Notes: generated by a model from the sequence alone, not told the origin. DNA of 64,000 nt from Pseudocitrobacter sp913778145 (GCA_035726825.1 JALNTX010000005.1:248001-312000); one strand, 5' to 3'. Counted from the stretch's first letter, positions 1-8,923 are shown. Numbers and translations: made by a program.

Positions 1-1075
1 CGCCGATACCAACCTGATTATCCGTATTCAGCCCCTGGCGCTGAACATTGGCATTATCGCTGTCGAGCAGGTTAATTTTATAATCTGCATAGACGGCCAT
101 ATTTTTGTTGAAGTAGTAGTTTGCACCTACTTCGATATATTTCACGATATCCATATCGCCGGAACCATTATGATCGCCGCGAGATTGCAGATAGGCGATG
201 GACGGACGCAGACCGAAATCAAACTGATACTGAGCAACCAGTTCGATGTTTTTGGTTTTGTCGAACGCGATGGTACCGGAATCATACGAACCGCCGGTCA
301 TGTTACGGGTTTCCGCATAGGTCGCCGCCAGGTACAGGTTGTTCGCATCATATTTCAGACCACCCGCCCAGGCTTCTGCGTTCTCAGCGGTGTTGTCTGT
401 GCGCGTCTGCTGCTGGTCGGTACGCTTAGAACCGGAGTACGCCGCAGAAGCCGCGAAGCCTTCAGCGAATTCGTAAGACACGGAACCGCCCCAACCTTCG
501 CCGTTCTGTTTCAGCACGTTATCGCGACCATTATTGGTTTCACCGCTGCCGCCGTTTTTGCCCTGATACTGAATGGCAAAGTTCAGACCATCAACCAGGC
601 CGAAGAAGCCAGTGTTACGGTAAGTCGCGAGGCCGTTCGCACGACCGGTCATGAAGCCGTCGGTCTGGGTGTAAGAGTCACCGCCGAAGACCGGCAGCAT
701 ATCGGTCCAGGCTTCTACGTCGTAGATAACGCCGTAGTTACGACCGTAATCGAAGCTGCCGTATTCGCCCGCGTTCAGGCCGGCAAATGCCAGACGGGTA
801 GCGGTGTCCGCGCCGTCTTCTGTTTTGTTGCCCTGAATGTTGTATTCCCACTGGCCGTAACCGGTCAGTTGGTCATTGATCTGCGTTTCCCCTTTAAAAC
901 CGAAACGAACATAGGTGTTATCGCCATCAGCACCTTTGTCGTCAGAGAAAATATGGCGAGCGTCAACTTTGCCATATAAATCGAGTTTGTTTCCGTCTTT
1001 ATTATAGATTTCTGCTGCGTGTGCTGCGCCTGCGGCCAGAATGGCAGGAATAACGACTGCGAGAATTTTTTTCAT
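1..1075 (-). CDS. General porin, OmpC/OmpF/OmpN family (3' end cut off by window)
   Basis: Trimeric outer-membrane beta-barrel for passive diffusion of small hydrophilic solutes. Reading the minus strand from the ATG at 1073-1075 gives a signal peptide (MKKILAVVIPAILAAGAAHA) followed by the typical mature enteric porin start AEIYNKDGNKLDLYGKV. Further family hallmarks follow: the GETQINDQLTGYGQWEY block, the YGRNYG constriction-loop region and a KINLLDSDN segment near the C-terminus. About 358 codons are present. Only the last beta-strand, normally ending in an aromatic residue, lies outside the window. The strand is antisense to a long plus-strand open frame, which is a shadow. An OmpR-like box lies about 120 bp upstream. 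I cannot decide between OmpC, OmpF, OmpN or a quiescent paralogue from the sequence alone. Confidence 0.93.
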   Translation of the reverse strand, partial: MKKILAVVIPAILAAGAAHAAEIYNKDGNKLDLYGKVDARHIFSDDKGADGDNTYVRFGFKGETQINDQLTGYGQWEYNIQGNKTEDGADTATRLAFAGLNAGEYGSFDYGRNYGVIYDVEAWTDMLPVFGGDSYTQTDGFMTGRANGLATYRNTGFFGLVDGLNFAIQYQGKNGGSGETNNGRDNVLKQNGEGWGGSVSYEFAEGFAASAAYSGSKRTDQQQTRTDNTAENAEAWAGGLKYDANNLYLAATYAETRNMTGGSYDSGTIAFDKTKNIELVAQYQFDFGLRPSIAYLQSRGDHNGSGDMDIVKYIEVGANYYFNKNMAVYADYKINLLDSDNANVQRQGLNTDNQVGIG

Positions 1076-1459
1076 ATTAAGCCACCATCATTATATTTAG
1101 TTTTAAGAGTATGAAAGGCCCAAAAGGACTATTCATACGAGCTTCTTTGTGAAGCGATTCATACGTTATTGAAATATTCAGAAATGAATAGCAGGCACAT
1201 GTAACAAAATGTAAAAATAGGATCAAGTTATCTTATTTGCCGCATGAATTCGAAATTAGACAATCCTGATAAAACATTTCATTAACGCAAAATGATCATG
1301 CGATAAAATAGTAAACAAAGATTAAACACTGAAAATGGAACAAATATAATTACGCATGAAATTATATTTCAGGAAATAAAAAAGGGAGTTATTAATAAAT
1401 ATCAACGCAGACAGGGCCACCCTACCAGATAGCGATGACCCACCCGAGAGCGCCCTCAG
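1076..1459. other. AT-rich intergenic region, porin promoter and leader
   Basis: This gap separates the porin start from the stop of the MrkH-like gene, and both genes run leftward. It is strongly AT-rich and holds no credible gene. It should contain the porin promoter and a long untranslated leader, as is usual for OmpR-regulated porins. The only motif I can support is the OmpR-like box at 1196-1215. Confidence 0.6.
1196..1215 (-). promoter_or_regulatory. Candidate OmpR box upstream of porin
   Basis: On the minus strand this reads TTTACATTTTGTTACATGTG. By eye it matches about 15 of 20 positions of the ompF F1 OmpR site as I remember it (TTTACTTTTGGTTACATATT), including the GTTACAT core. It lies about 120 bp upstream of the porin start codon, a plausible place for an activator site. 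Footprinting evidence is not available here. Confidence 0.5.
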
Positions 1460-2152
1460 CTATAGCCGATGCAGGCGCTTCTCTTCCAGCAGCAGTTTGA
1501 TCACAATGCTGTCGAGATTCCGCCGCATCGGTTCACTGATGCGTTTAAACTGACAGGAGAGATGCCAGCCAGGCGTCGCATTGCTATCAGAAGCCATTTT
1601 TTCGCTACTTAACACGAACAGGTCTGCCGTAAGAGTGCCGTGGATAGCAAAATCCAGTTCGATATTACGCAACGTGCTACCCACAAGCGCCTGCGCGCGC
1701 TCGCCATCTTCCATAATCAGCGCACAGCCGCCCGGCGAGAGATCTTTAATCCGAAACTGGTAATAGAGTCCGTCATTAAATTTTCCCTGTGCGGTATAAA
1801 CGCGGCGATCGCCAAACATCAGACGAGGATGCTTGCGGCGTTGGGTCACACTGATAGCGTCAGGGTATTGAATGTAGAGCCAGTTCTCGCCTTCACGAGT
1901 TTTAAACGCGCTGGCCGAGGTGTGAAATTCGAATTTTCCGGTATCCGCAAAAATTTCAACATCGAGACTTTCGTCGTTTTCCGGGGCATCGCCTTCCCAG
2001 GGAACGTAAAATCCGGATGCATCCAGTTTTTGAATTTTGCAAAACGCATCGGCATTTTTGCTATGAATATCAACCAGACATCCTTTTTTGAGTGCCTCGC
2101 GAATAATTGCTACGCTCTCAAACAAACCCTGCTTTACGTATGATTCGTCCAT
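1460..2152 (-). CDS. MrkH-like c-di-GMP-binding PilZ regulator
   Basis: 230-residue protein with an N-terminal YcgR-like domain and a C-terminal PilZ domain. The PilZ c-di-GMP signature is intact: R106-xxx-R110 in QRRKHPR and D137-x-S139-xx-G142 in DLSPGG. Length and several blocks (an AIIREALKK N-terminal helix, the QRR..PR loop, IKDLSPGGCAL, LSCQFK, and a basic LLLEEKR tail) resemble Klebsiella MrkH, the PilZ transcription activator of type 3 fimbriae, more than the flagellar brake YcgR. It is divergent from a fimbrial operon across a 675-bp AT-rich gap, and the operon ends in an EAL gene. This matches the mrkH/mrkABCD/mrkJ logic. I infer that it activates the fimbrial promoter when c-di-GMP is bound. 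A flagellar-brake role is the alternative. An AGAGAAT sequence precedes the ATG. Confidence 0.78.
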   Translation of the reverse strand: MDESYVKQGLFESVAIIREALKKGCLVDIHSKNADAFCKIQKLDASGFYVPWEGDAPENDESLDVEIFADTGKFEFHTSASAFKTREGENWLYIQYPDAISVTQRRKHPRLMFGDRRVYTAQGKFNDGLYYQFRIKDLSPGGCALIMEDGERAQALVGSTLRNIELDFAIHGTLTADLFVLSSEKMASDSNATPGWHLSCQFKRISEPMRRNLDSIVIKLLLEEKRLHRL

Positions 2153-2827
2153 AATTCTCTGACCAGAGGAAACTGCGCTTAACCGCCCTGACAGGGTTAA
2201 TGCGAGTATGCCAATAAGAGCCTAATGGGTCAGGCTCCAAGCTCGCTGCTGAATAAGCAGATTTTACTCAACCCACAAACGGGTGAGTTCCATAAATATG
2301 CTGAGTCTTTGCAATAGTGCCAGGCGAGGTCGATACAGAATACGTTGATCTGTACTCAATATGTGAATTTGCTGTTAAGTCGTAATTTAATTATTTAAAA
2401 ACACATATGCCGAAGCAAACGCTATACAGCTCTTTTTGCCAAAAAGAAGCTTTCTGCGTCTTCATTTATTTTGCGGACGATTTTATCAGAATTGCTAACC
2501 TATTATTATTGCTTTTATCTATCAATGAATTCGATTTAATTGATTAACACCCTTTCATGATTAATTCTCATTTAGGAAATGACCTAGGCTAACTTATGAA
2601 TAATCCAGGTTTTTTCCGATAAGACATAAAGATGAGACCTAATCAACTGTTTCTGCCTATCAATAACAACTCATTAAAATACTAAAACAATCCTTGTAAT
2701 CGGGATGTTGCTGTAAATTTCATCGCACTCAACTTGCCTGCACTGGCTGGTTGCATGCCTGACTGCACTGCATTCACTTTCAGTGCTGACTACTTATGTC
2801 GTTTTTCAAAAAATACATGGAGTTAAA
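2153..2827. promoter_or_regulatory. Divergent regulatory region between MrkH-like gene and fimbrial operon
   Basis: This long AT-rich intergenic segment separates the divergent PilZ regulator gene and the pilin gene. It contains a dyad of ATCAAT and ATTGAT arms at 2521-2544 and a separate TATCAA at 2658-2663. I see no gene in it. Its length and composition fit a promoter region controlled by H-NS and a specific activator, but no start site can be fixed by eye. Confidence 0.55.
2521..2544. promoter_or_regulatory. Inverted repeat ATCAAT-N12-ATTGAT, candidate activator site
   Basis: Six-base arms are perfectly complementary and separated by 12 bp, and the left arm extends to TATCAAT. From memory, TATCAA is the half-site of the Klebsiella MrkH box, so this is a candidate site for the divergently encoded MrkH-like protein. 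It lies about 284 bp upstream of the pilin start codon, so it would need a promoter just downstream of it. AT-rich DNA produces such dyads by chance. Confidence 0.35.
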
Positions 2828-3355
2828 ATGAATAAGAAATTGCTGCCGATTGCGGCTCTCATTATTTCCGCATCTGCAATGAATGCTTATGCAGTAAATG
2901 GTAAAGTCAATTTTACCGGTGAAATTATCGAATCCACCTGTACTGTGACCTCTGGCGACCAGAATAAAGACGTCTTCATTGGTAAATATCCTACCAGCGC
3001 ATTTGCCACCAAAGGCGACGTCACCGCCTCTAAAGCCTTCACCATCAACCTGGAAAAATGCGAAGCGGGCGATTACTCCCTGCGCTTCGACGGCCCGTCT
3101 GTTGCGGGTAACCCGAATCTGCTGTCCGTTGACCAGGCTGGCGGCGTTGGTATCGAAATTCTGACTAACGACGAAAAAATCATCCCGATTAACCAGGATG
3201 CCGATGCCAACTCCCCATGGGTTAACGTTGCCACTACTGGCGACGCCAGCGGTACTGCGACCTTTAACCTGAAAGCGCGTTACAAATCCTTCCTCGACAA
3301 AGTGACTGCCGGTACCGCAAACGCCAGCGCGACCTTCACCATCGAATACAAATAA
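2828..3355 (+). CDS. Major fimbrial subunit (pilin)
   Basis: 175-residue type-1-like pilin that would polymerise into the fimbrial shaft. The chosen ATG at 2828 follows GGAGTTAAA and begins a clean signal peptide (MNKKLLPIAALIISASAMNAYA). Features are the VNGKVNFTGEIIESTCTV start of the pilin fold, two cysteines (in STCTV and LEKCEAG) for the conserved disulphide, and a C-terminal TFTIEYK beta-strand with the penultimate tyrosine needed for donor-strand exchange. It is the first gene of a chaperone-usher operon, 57 bp before the chaperone gene. An upstream in-frame ATG at 2783 has no ribosome-binding site and would block the signal peptide. The pilin is not close to MrkA despite the MrkH-like neighbour. 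Confidence 0.93.
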   Translation: MNKKLLPIAALIISASAMNAYAVNGKVNFTGEIIESTCTVTSGDQNKDVFIGKYPTSAFATKGDVTASKAFTINLEKCEAGDYSLRFDGPSVAGNPNLLSVDQAGGVGIEILTNDEKIIPINQDADANSPWVNVATTGDASGTATFNLKARYKSFLDKVTAGTANASATFTIEYK

Positions 3356-3412
3356 TTACGGATAAAGGATGTTAGCCATGGATGGCTAATTAAATATAAC
3401 TGGAACGGGTAA

Positions 3413-4099
3413 ATGAAAAAAATAGTAGCAGCCTTATTACTGCTGGCGTCATTAGATGCATCTGCGGGTATCCAGGTCGATCAAACGCGTGTGATTTATA
3501 ACGGCAATGAAAAATCTGCCGCGCTGTCCATTCACAACGATACGGATGAAACATGGATGGTTCAGACCTGGCTGGATACCGGAGATTCATCCGCCACACC
3601 CAAGAATTTACCGATGCAGGCAATCCCACCAATTTTAAAATTGGCGGGCAATAAAGACGCTATTTTGCGTTTCATTTACTCCGGCGCAGGCTTGCCGACC
3701 GATCGTGAAACCGTGTACTGGATTAACGTTCAGGAAATTCCCCCTGCGTCAAAACAAGAGAACGTGCTGCAGATTGCCATTCGCACTCGCGTGAAACTTT
3801 TTTATCGCCCAACCACGCTGAAAACCACCCTGCAAAAAGAAGTGGAAGCGCTGAGCTGGCGTAAACAAGGTAATCAGCTGGTGGTCACCAATAACGGCCC
3901 GCTGCACATCACTTTTGGCACGCTGACCCTGAAAAATGGCGCCAGCAAAACCTGGAAAGTGAATGCCGATATGGTGAATCCAATGGACTCTATGCGCATC
4001 AACTTACCGGCGGGCGCATCTATCGCCGATCAGCTCTCTTTCACCTTTATTAATGATTTTGGCGGACACACGGAAATTAAAGACATCCGCCTGCAATAA
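3413..4099 (+). CDS. Periplasmic fimbrial chaperone (PapD family)
   Basis: 228-residue PapD-like chaperone that caps pilin subunits in the periplasm by donor-strand complementation and delivers them to the usher. It has a signal peptide (MKKIVAALLLLASLDASA), then the first immunoglobulin-like domain with the alternating hydrophobic G1-strand region (LQIAIRTRVKLFYRPTTL), which includes the conserved Arg/Lys environment and the KLFYRP signature. A second domain follows and ends at the stop 12 bp before the usher start. Spacing and strand place it in the fimbrial operon. Confidence 0.95.
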   Translation: MKKIVAALLLLASLDASAGIQVDQTRVIYNGNEKSAALSIHNDTDETWMVQTWLDTGDSSATPKNLPMQAIPPILKLAGNKDAILRFIYSGAGLPTDRETVYWINVQEIPPASKQENVLQIAIRTRVKLFYRPTTLKTTLQKEVEALSWRKQGNQLVVTNNGPLHITFGTLTLKNGASKTWKVNADMVNPMDSMRINLPAGASIADQLSFTFINDFGGHTEIKDIRLQ

Positions 4100-4111
4100 G
4101 GGACCAGCACA

Positions 4112-6718
4112 ATGGCCAGCCATAAGATAAGGACAACACCAGGACGTCTGGCGCAGCGGATTCGCTGCGCCGTTTATGTATCAACAATGCCATTGTTGGC
4201 GACGCCGTTTGTTAACGCAGAAGAACAGTTCAATACTTCGTTTATCCACGGGGCCGACAATGCCTCGCTTGTGCAGAGTTTATCCAGCAGCGATGATATC
4301 CTGCCGGGTCACTATCCCTTTGATATCTATCTGAACAAAATTCGCGTCGATCACCGCGACGTTGAATTCAAAAAAGATGGCCCCAATTCCCCCGGCTATT
4401 TTTGTTTAGATGCAGATAGCTTCCGTCAATATGGCGTTCTGGTGCCAGAAACGGCAGGAAGCAGCGCGTGTTACGATCTGGTCAAAGGGATCCCCGGCAG
4501 CAGCGTTAGCTGGAATGCGGCGCTACAGGAGCTGGATATTTCCGTGCCGCAAACCGAACTTGAACCGCGCCCGCAGGGGATGATATCTCCTCTGGTGTAT
4601 GACGATGGGATCAATGCCGCCTACTCCAACTACGCCTACAGCGGCAGCCACTCCCGCTACACCAGCAACGGCGCAAAACGCGATAGCGATTACTCCTTCC
4701 TGACGCTGAATAACGGCATCAATATCGGAGCATGGCGTTTTCGCAATAACTCAACCGTCTCAAAAGAGAGCGGACAAAACGCGCAGTGGAACTCGGTATC
4801 CAGCTGGGCGGAAACAGATATTGTGCCGTGGCGCAGCCGCGTACTGATTGGTCAGAGCAACACCAATAACAACGTTTTCGATAGTTTCCAGTTTCGTGGC
4901 GCGCAGCTTTCCAGCGTGCCGGAAATGCTGCCGGACAGCCGTCGCGGCTACGCACCGGTGGTACGTGGCGTCGCCAACAGTAACGCCCGTGTAGAAGTGC
5001 GCCAGAACGGTTATACGGTTTACAGCACCGTTGTGCCGCCAGGGCCCTTTGCCCTGAGCGACATTCACCCAAGTACCCTGAGCGGCGACCTGGCCGTCAC
5101 GGTCATTGAGGCCGATGGCACGCGCCATAACTTCACGCTTCCTTACTCCTCCGTGCCAAACATGCTGCGTGAAGGAATTTGGGAATATCAGGTGACTGCC
5201 GGGAAATATCACGACGGTACGACTGATTACGAACCAAACTTTATTCAGGGCACGATTTCTCACGGCGCGGGATGGGACATCACGCCGTACGGCGGGATGA
5301 TCGTCGCGGAAAACTACCGCTCCGGCGTGCTGGGCATCGGTAAGAATATGGGCGAGTACGGCGCGGCGTCTGTCGACGCGTCCTGGTCCGATACCGATCT
5401 GGCTTCCGGCGACAGTAAACGCGGCGCCAGCGTACGTTTCCTGTATTCGAAATCGCTGAATGCGCTGGGCACCGAATTACAGATTGCCGGTTACCGTTAC
5501 TCTACGTCCGGATTCTATGATTTCTCGGATGCGGTGACCGAACGCTCCAACTGGAAAAACGGTTTCTACCAGACGGAGTATTACGATCAGGAAGGCGATA
5601 ACAGCGGCGCGCCGTCATGGGCAACGCAGAGCCAGCGCCGTCGCTATTACGAATCGATGCGCTATAACAACAAACGCCAGCGTGTCGAGCTGACCGTTAA
5701 CCAGCACGTAGCCGGGGCATCGCTGTATGCCACCTTTACCCGCCAGAATTACTGGAACACCTCGTCGTATGACCGCACCATCCAGACCGGGATCAACACC
5801 AGCGTCCATTCGGTGAACTACAGCCTGTTCTATCAGAGCAGCCGCAGTAACTATGGCTACAGCGACAACAGCGTGAACGTCAGCGTGTCGATTCCGTTCA
5901 ACATCTTTAGCCCGGATAACCAAACCGTCGCCTCCTTTAACGCTTCGCACAGCAAGCAGAGCGGCGATGGCTACAGCGCGGGGCTAAGCGGCACGCTGCT
6001 GGATGACCACCGCATGAACTATTTCGTCCAGAGCGGCCACTCCCAGTATGGCGGCGATACCAGCGTGGCGAACATCGGTTACATGGGCAGCATGGGTAAC
6101 GTGGCGCTGGGTTACAACTACAACAACAACTATCAGCAGACGTCCCTCAACGTCTCTGGTGGCGTGGTGGCGCACTCCGGCGGCGTAACGCTGTCGCAGC
6201 CACTGCAAAACACCTTTGTGCTGGTGAAAGCCCCGGGCGCGCAGGGCGTGCGCCTGGAAAACCAGCCAGGGGTGGCAATCGACCGGTTTGGCTATGCGGT
6301 GTTGACCTCTGCAATGCCGTATCGCCACAACCGCGTCGCACTGCGTACTTCCGATATTGGTAACGGCATGGAAATTCCGCTGGCCGCGAAAGATATCGTA
6401 CCGACACAGCGTGCCATTGGCCGCGTCGAGTTTGAAACGCATCTTGGTCACAGCCTGTTGATTCACGCCAAACTGGCGGACGGCTCTGCGCCAATGATTG
6501 GCGCCAATATCTTTAACCAGCAGGGCGTGAACGTTGGCGTCGTCGGCACGCGCGGCGAAGCCTATGTTGCCGGTATCGAAAGCGGCGAACGTCTGCAGGT
6601 GAAATGGGGCGACGACGACAGCGCGTCCTGCACCATGCCGATACCGGAACTGCCTCCTGTCGACCGCGATCAACCCAGTGGTTACCAGGTTGTCTCTCTC
6701 ACCTGTAACCGGAACTAA
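4112..6718 (+). CDS. Fimbrial outer-membrane usher (FimD/PapC family)
   Basis: 868-residue usher, the outer-membrane assembly platform and secretion pore for fimbrial subunits. An N-terminal export signal (residues about 1-36) is followed by the usher N-domain beginning EEQFNTSFIHG, which recruits chaperone-subunit complexes. The 24-strand barrel with plug follows (VRGVANSNARVEVRQNG and PPGPFALSDIHP signatures), then the C-terminal plate-like domains with the late cysteine pair (SCTMPIP and LTCNRN). Length is normal for the family. It begins 12 bp after the chaperone gene and ends 12 bp before the adhesin gene, so the operon is probably translated as a unit. Confidence 0.96.
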   Translation: MASHKIRTTPGRLAQRIRCAVYVSTMPLLATPFVNAEEQFNTSFIHGADNASLVQSLSSSDDILPGHYPFDIYLNKIRVDHRDVEFKKDGPNSPGYFCLDADSFRQYGVLVPETAGSSACYDLVKGIPGSSVSWNAALQELDISVPQTELEPRPQGMISPLVYDDGINAAYSNYAYSGSHSRYTSNGAKRDSDYSFLTLNNGINIGAWRFRNNSTVSKESGQNAQWNSVSSWAETDIVPWRSRVLIGQSNTNNNVFDSFQFRGAQLSSVPEMLPDSRRGYAPVVRGVANSNARVEVRQNGYTVYSTVVPPGPFALSDIHPSTLSGDLAVTVIEADGTRHNFTLPYSSVPNMLREGIWEYQVTAGKYHDGTTDYEPNFIQGTISHGAGWDITPYGGMIVAENYRSGVLGIGKNMGEYGAASVDASWSDTDLASGDSKRGASVRFLYSKSLNALGTELQIAGYRYSTSGFYDFSDAVTERSNWKNGFYQTEYYDQEGDNSGAPSWATQSQRRRYYESMRYNNKRQRVELTVNQHVAGASLYATFTRQNYWNTSSYDRTIQTGINTSVHSVNYSLFYQSSRSNYGYSDNSVNVSVSIPFNIFSPDNQTVASFNASHSKQSGDGYSAGLSGTLLDDHRMNYFVQSGHSQYGGDTSVANIGYMGSMGNVALGYNYNNNYQQTSLNVSGGVVAHSGGVTLSQPLQNTFVLVKAPGAQGVRLENQPGVAIDRFGYAVLTSAMPYRHNRVALRTSDIGNGMEIPLAAKDIVPTQRAIGRVEFETHLGHSLLIHAKLADGSAPMIGANIFNQQGVNVGVVGTRGEAYVAGIESGERLQVKWGDDDSASCTMPIPELPPVDRDQPSGYQVVSLTCNRN

Positions 6719-6730
6719 AGGATATTTACC

Positions 6731-7771
6731 ATGCGGATTTTTACCCCCACGCCGCGCACCGGGCTGCTTCTGCTGATTTTGTCCGCCGCGCTGTTTTCCA
6801 CCAGCAGTTATGCGCTGACCTGTATACGCGCCAGCGACGGCAGCGTCGAGCAGATCATTCCGTTGGATCATCAGATCAACGTTTCTACTGCCAATCTCAC
6901 GGCGGGCACCGTGTTATGGCGCTCACAATCGTTTACCTCGACCTTTAAATGTTCCGATACCAACAACCACCCGCAGGGGGAAGATGCCTACCTGTGGTGG
7001 GATCCGGACATTAAGATGTCGGCCATCCACAACTCGCTGGAAGTCGGCGTAACGTTCCTTGGCACGGATATCGATCCGACAAAAATCAAGAGCACCGATA
7101 TTGGTCCGGGTACGGTATGCCAGCGGTCGGCTAATGGTCGGTGTAAACCGCCTGCGCTTCCGCAGACCATTACGGCCACCTACGCTATTTACATCAAAGC
7201 AACCGGCAACCCACCGCCGGCCAACGGTGTAATCAACGATCAGAGCAAATATGCCGTCTTTCAGGTCGATGGCGAAGGCGGCTTAAACAATCAGCCAAAC
7301 AGTAACTTCCGCGCCTACGTTTCCGGGCTTGGCAATATTCGGTTCATCTCCTGTAGCCCAAAAATTACCGTCTCGGCCAACAATGGTGAAACAGTAAACT
7401 TTGGCGCTATTCCCGCGCGTAACGCGGTCGTCGGCAAGATTGAAAAGCAGGTGCCGTTCAGCATTCGTGCCGACCTGACCGGCCAGGGCCAGGATTGCGA
7501 AAAACAGACGTTGATGGCGAACTTCAGCACCACCTATCCGACGCAGGATAATCAGGTGATTTTGCCGGAACAGAACAGCGGTTTCGGGATTTTGCTTTCT
7601 CGCGCCGACTCGCCGAACACCTGGCTTAGCATGAACACGCCAACGGAGCTGGGCTATGTGAACGGTAGCGTTGTCGAAAGTAATTTTCTCGCCAGCCTGA
7701 AATGGCTTAGCGCTTCGCCGAAAGTGGGCAAATTCAACGCGTCAGCTAATATTGACGTGACCTTTAAATAA
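6731..7771 (+). CDS. Fimbrial tip adhesin, two-domain
   Basis: 346-residue secreted protein at the adhesin position of the operon. After a signal peptide (to about residue 28, SSYA) there is a unique N-terminal lectin-like region with several cysteines (LTCIRAS, FKCSDT, TVCQRS, GRCKPP). From about residue 215 comes a pilin-like domain (ISCSPKITVSANNGETVNFG) ending in a C-terminal beta-strand, NIDVTFK. This receptor-binding domain plus pilin domain layout is that of FimH and MrkD-type adhesins. The N-terminal region is not one I recognise, so the receptor is unknown. Ribosome-binding site AAAGGATATT precedes the ATG. Confidence 0.85.
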   Translation: MRIFTPTPRTGLLLLILSAALFSTSSYALTCIRASDGSVEQIIPLDHQINVSTANLTAGTVLWRSQSFTSTFKCSDTNNHPQGEDAYLWWDPDIKMSAIHNSLEVGVTFLGTDIDPTKIKSTDIGPGTVCQRSANGRCKPPALPQTITATYAIYIKATGNPPPANGVINDQSKYAVFQVDGEGGLNNQPNSNFRAYVSGLGNIRFISCSPKITVSANNGETVNFGAIPARNAVVGKIEKQVPFSIRADLTGQGQDCEKQTLMANFSTTYPTQDNQVILPEQNSGFGILLSRADSPNTWLSMNTPTELGYVNGSVVESNFLASLKWLSASPKVGKFNASANIDVTFK

Positions 7772-7791
7772 CACGAGGACACTCCACTAAA

Positions 7792-8526
7792 ATGTCGCTG
7801 ACCTCCGCCGAGCCAACCGGACTGCGCTATGTTTTTCAGCCCATGTTCGACCGTGCAGGCAAAATGATTGCCGTTGAGTGCTTAACCCGGTTCACACAGG
7901 TGCCGGGAAGCGCGGCCATCACCGTAGAACAGTTCTTTAGCGACGCATCTGTTGAACTTCGCACGCGCATTTTGCAGGAGCAAATTGCGCTGGTGAAAAG
8001 TTATCAGGGGTGGTTCCAGCAAAATGACGTGATGGTGACCATTAACGTAGATGAAGCGACGCTGCACACGCTAAACGATGATTTTATTGCCGGTTGTGTA
8101 AAAAACATCGGTTGCCTGCATTTCGAGGTAAGTGAGTTTTCCAGCACGCTGGTCAAACGCAATCCGGCCATCGACGCGCTCGGCGATAAATACTCGTTCT
8201 GGCTGGATGACTTTGGCGCGGGCTATGCCGGGTTTGGCGCACTGGCGATGCAGTCTTTCCGCTTTATTAAAATGGATAAAAATCTGCTGTGGAACCTGTG
8301 TGAGCAGAAAAACGGTCAGCAGCTAATGGCCTCACTGCTGCATTACTTTAGCGCTAACCATTATCAGGTGATCGTTGAAGGGATTGAAACACCAGAGCAT
8401 TTGGCCTGGCTGGATAATATGCCCTGGTTCGCGCTACAGGGGTTACTGTGGCAAGAACAAAGTATTGAAGCACTGACCGCCGGGCAATCCAGCGCGCATC
8501 CTTTTCCCTGTCCGATCCAGCACTAA
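7792..8526 (+). CDS. EAL-domain c-di-GMP phosphodiesterase (MrkJ-like position)
   Basis: 244-residue stand-alone EAL domain without GGDEF, sensor or membrane segments, hence cytoplasmic. The EAL motif reads E29-C-L. Other catalytic positions appear intact: N85, E112, D139-D140 in DDFGAG, K160, E196 in VEGIET and Q216. The enzyme is therefore predicted to hydrolyse c-di-GMP to pGpG. It is the last gene of the fimbrial operon, 20 bp after the adhesin gene. Hydrolysis would lower the ligand of the divergent PilZ regulator and give negative feedback, as proposed for MrkJ in Klebsiella. A degenerate regulatory EAL protein such as YdiV is less likely because the catalytic residues are kept. Confidence 0.9.
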   Translation: MSLTSAEPTGLRYVFQPMFDRAGKMIAVECLTRFTQVPGSAAITVEQFFSDASVELRTRILQEQIALVKSYQGWFQQNDVMVTINVDEATLHTLNDDFIAGCVKNIGCLHFEVSEFSSTLVKRNPAIDALGDKYSFWLDDFGAGYAGFGALAMQSFRFIKMDKNLLWNLCEQKNGQQLMASLLHYFSANHYQVIVEGIETPEHLAWLDNMPWFALQGLLWQEQSIEALTAGQSSAHPFPCPIQH

Positions 8527-8554
8527 TTTCAGCCGTTTTTGACATTAAAAAATC

Positions 8555-8591
8555 CCATGTGATAACGCGTTTTGCGTTATTGCATGGTTTT
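8555..8591 (+). terminator. Probable intrinsic terminator after fimbrial operon
   Basis: A stem of about 14 bp with two mismatches (CCATGTGATAACGC paired with GCGTTATTGCATGG) has a GTTT loop, is preceded by A-rich sequence and is followed by TTTTA. It lies 29 bp after the EAL stop codon. The short U-tract makes it a moderate call. Confidence 0.55.
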
Positions 8592-8923
8592 ACAAATAAT
8601 CAAAAAATAATTAACAACAATGTAATGCATCAGTTATCCTATAAAATAATTAGCGACAACATCTCTTCAGATAATTCCCTATCGAGTTTTAAAATGATGG
8701 ATAAAATTTTTTTATAACTCAATCAAAAAATTTAAATAGCATCTCATCAATAATTTTTTTCGCCGCTAAACAATAGTTATCCTCAATCAATTCCGACATC
8801 CTGTTAAAATATTCGGCGTTGACTCGTAAAATTCCTAAGCGTTATGACGGAGAAATTGACGCCATATTCTTTTTTGCGCTTACAGTTACATTACTCATAA
8901 CCTTTCACACAACTTGTCACAGT
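8592..8923. other. AT-rich intergenic DNA, no gene seen
   Basis: This strongly AT-rich stretch lies between the fimbrial operon terminator and the promoter region of the PQQ dehydrogenase gene. I find no credible coding frame and no motif that I can name. Base composition differs sharply from the coding DNA on either side. Confidence 0.5.

Noticed and set aside
170..979. 269-codon plus-strand frame
   Set aside because: It is antisense to the porin gene, whose minus-strand reading gives a clear signal peptide and porin fold.
2828..7771. Calling the operon a type 3 (mrkABCD) fimbria
   Set aside because: The regulator and EAL gene fit the mrk pattern, but the pilin and adhesin do not resemble MrkA or MrkD and mrkF is absent.
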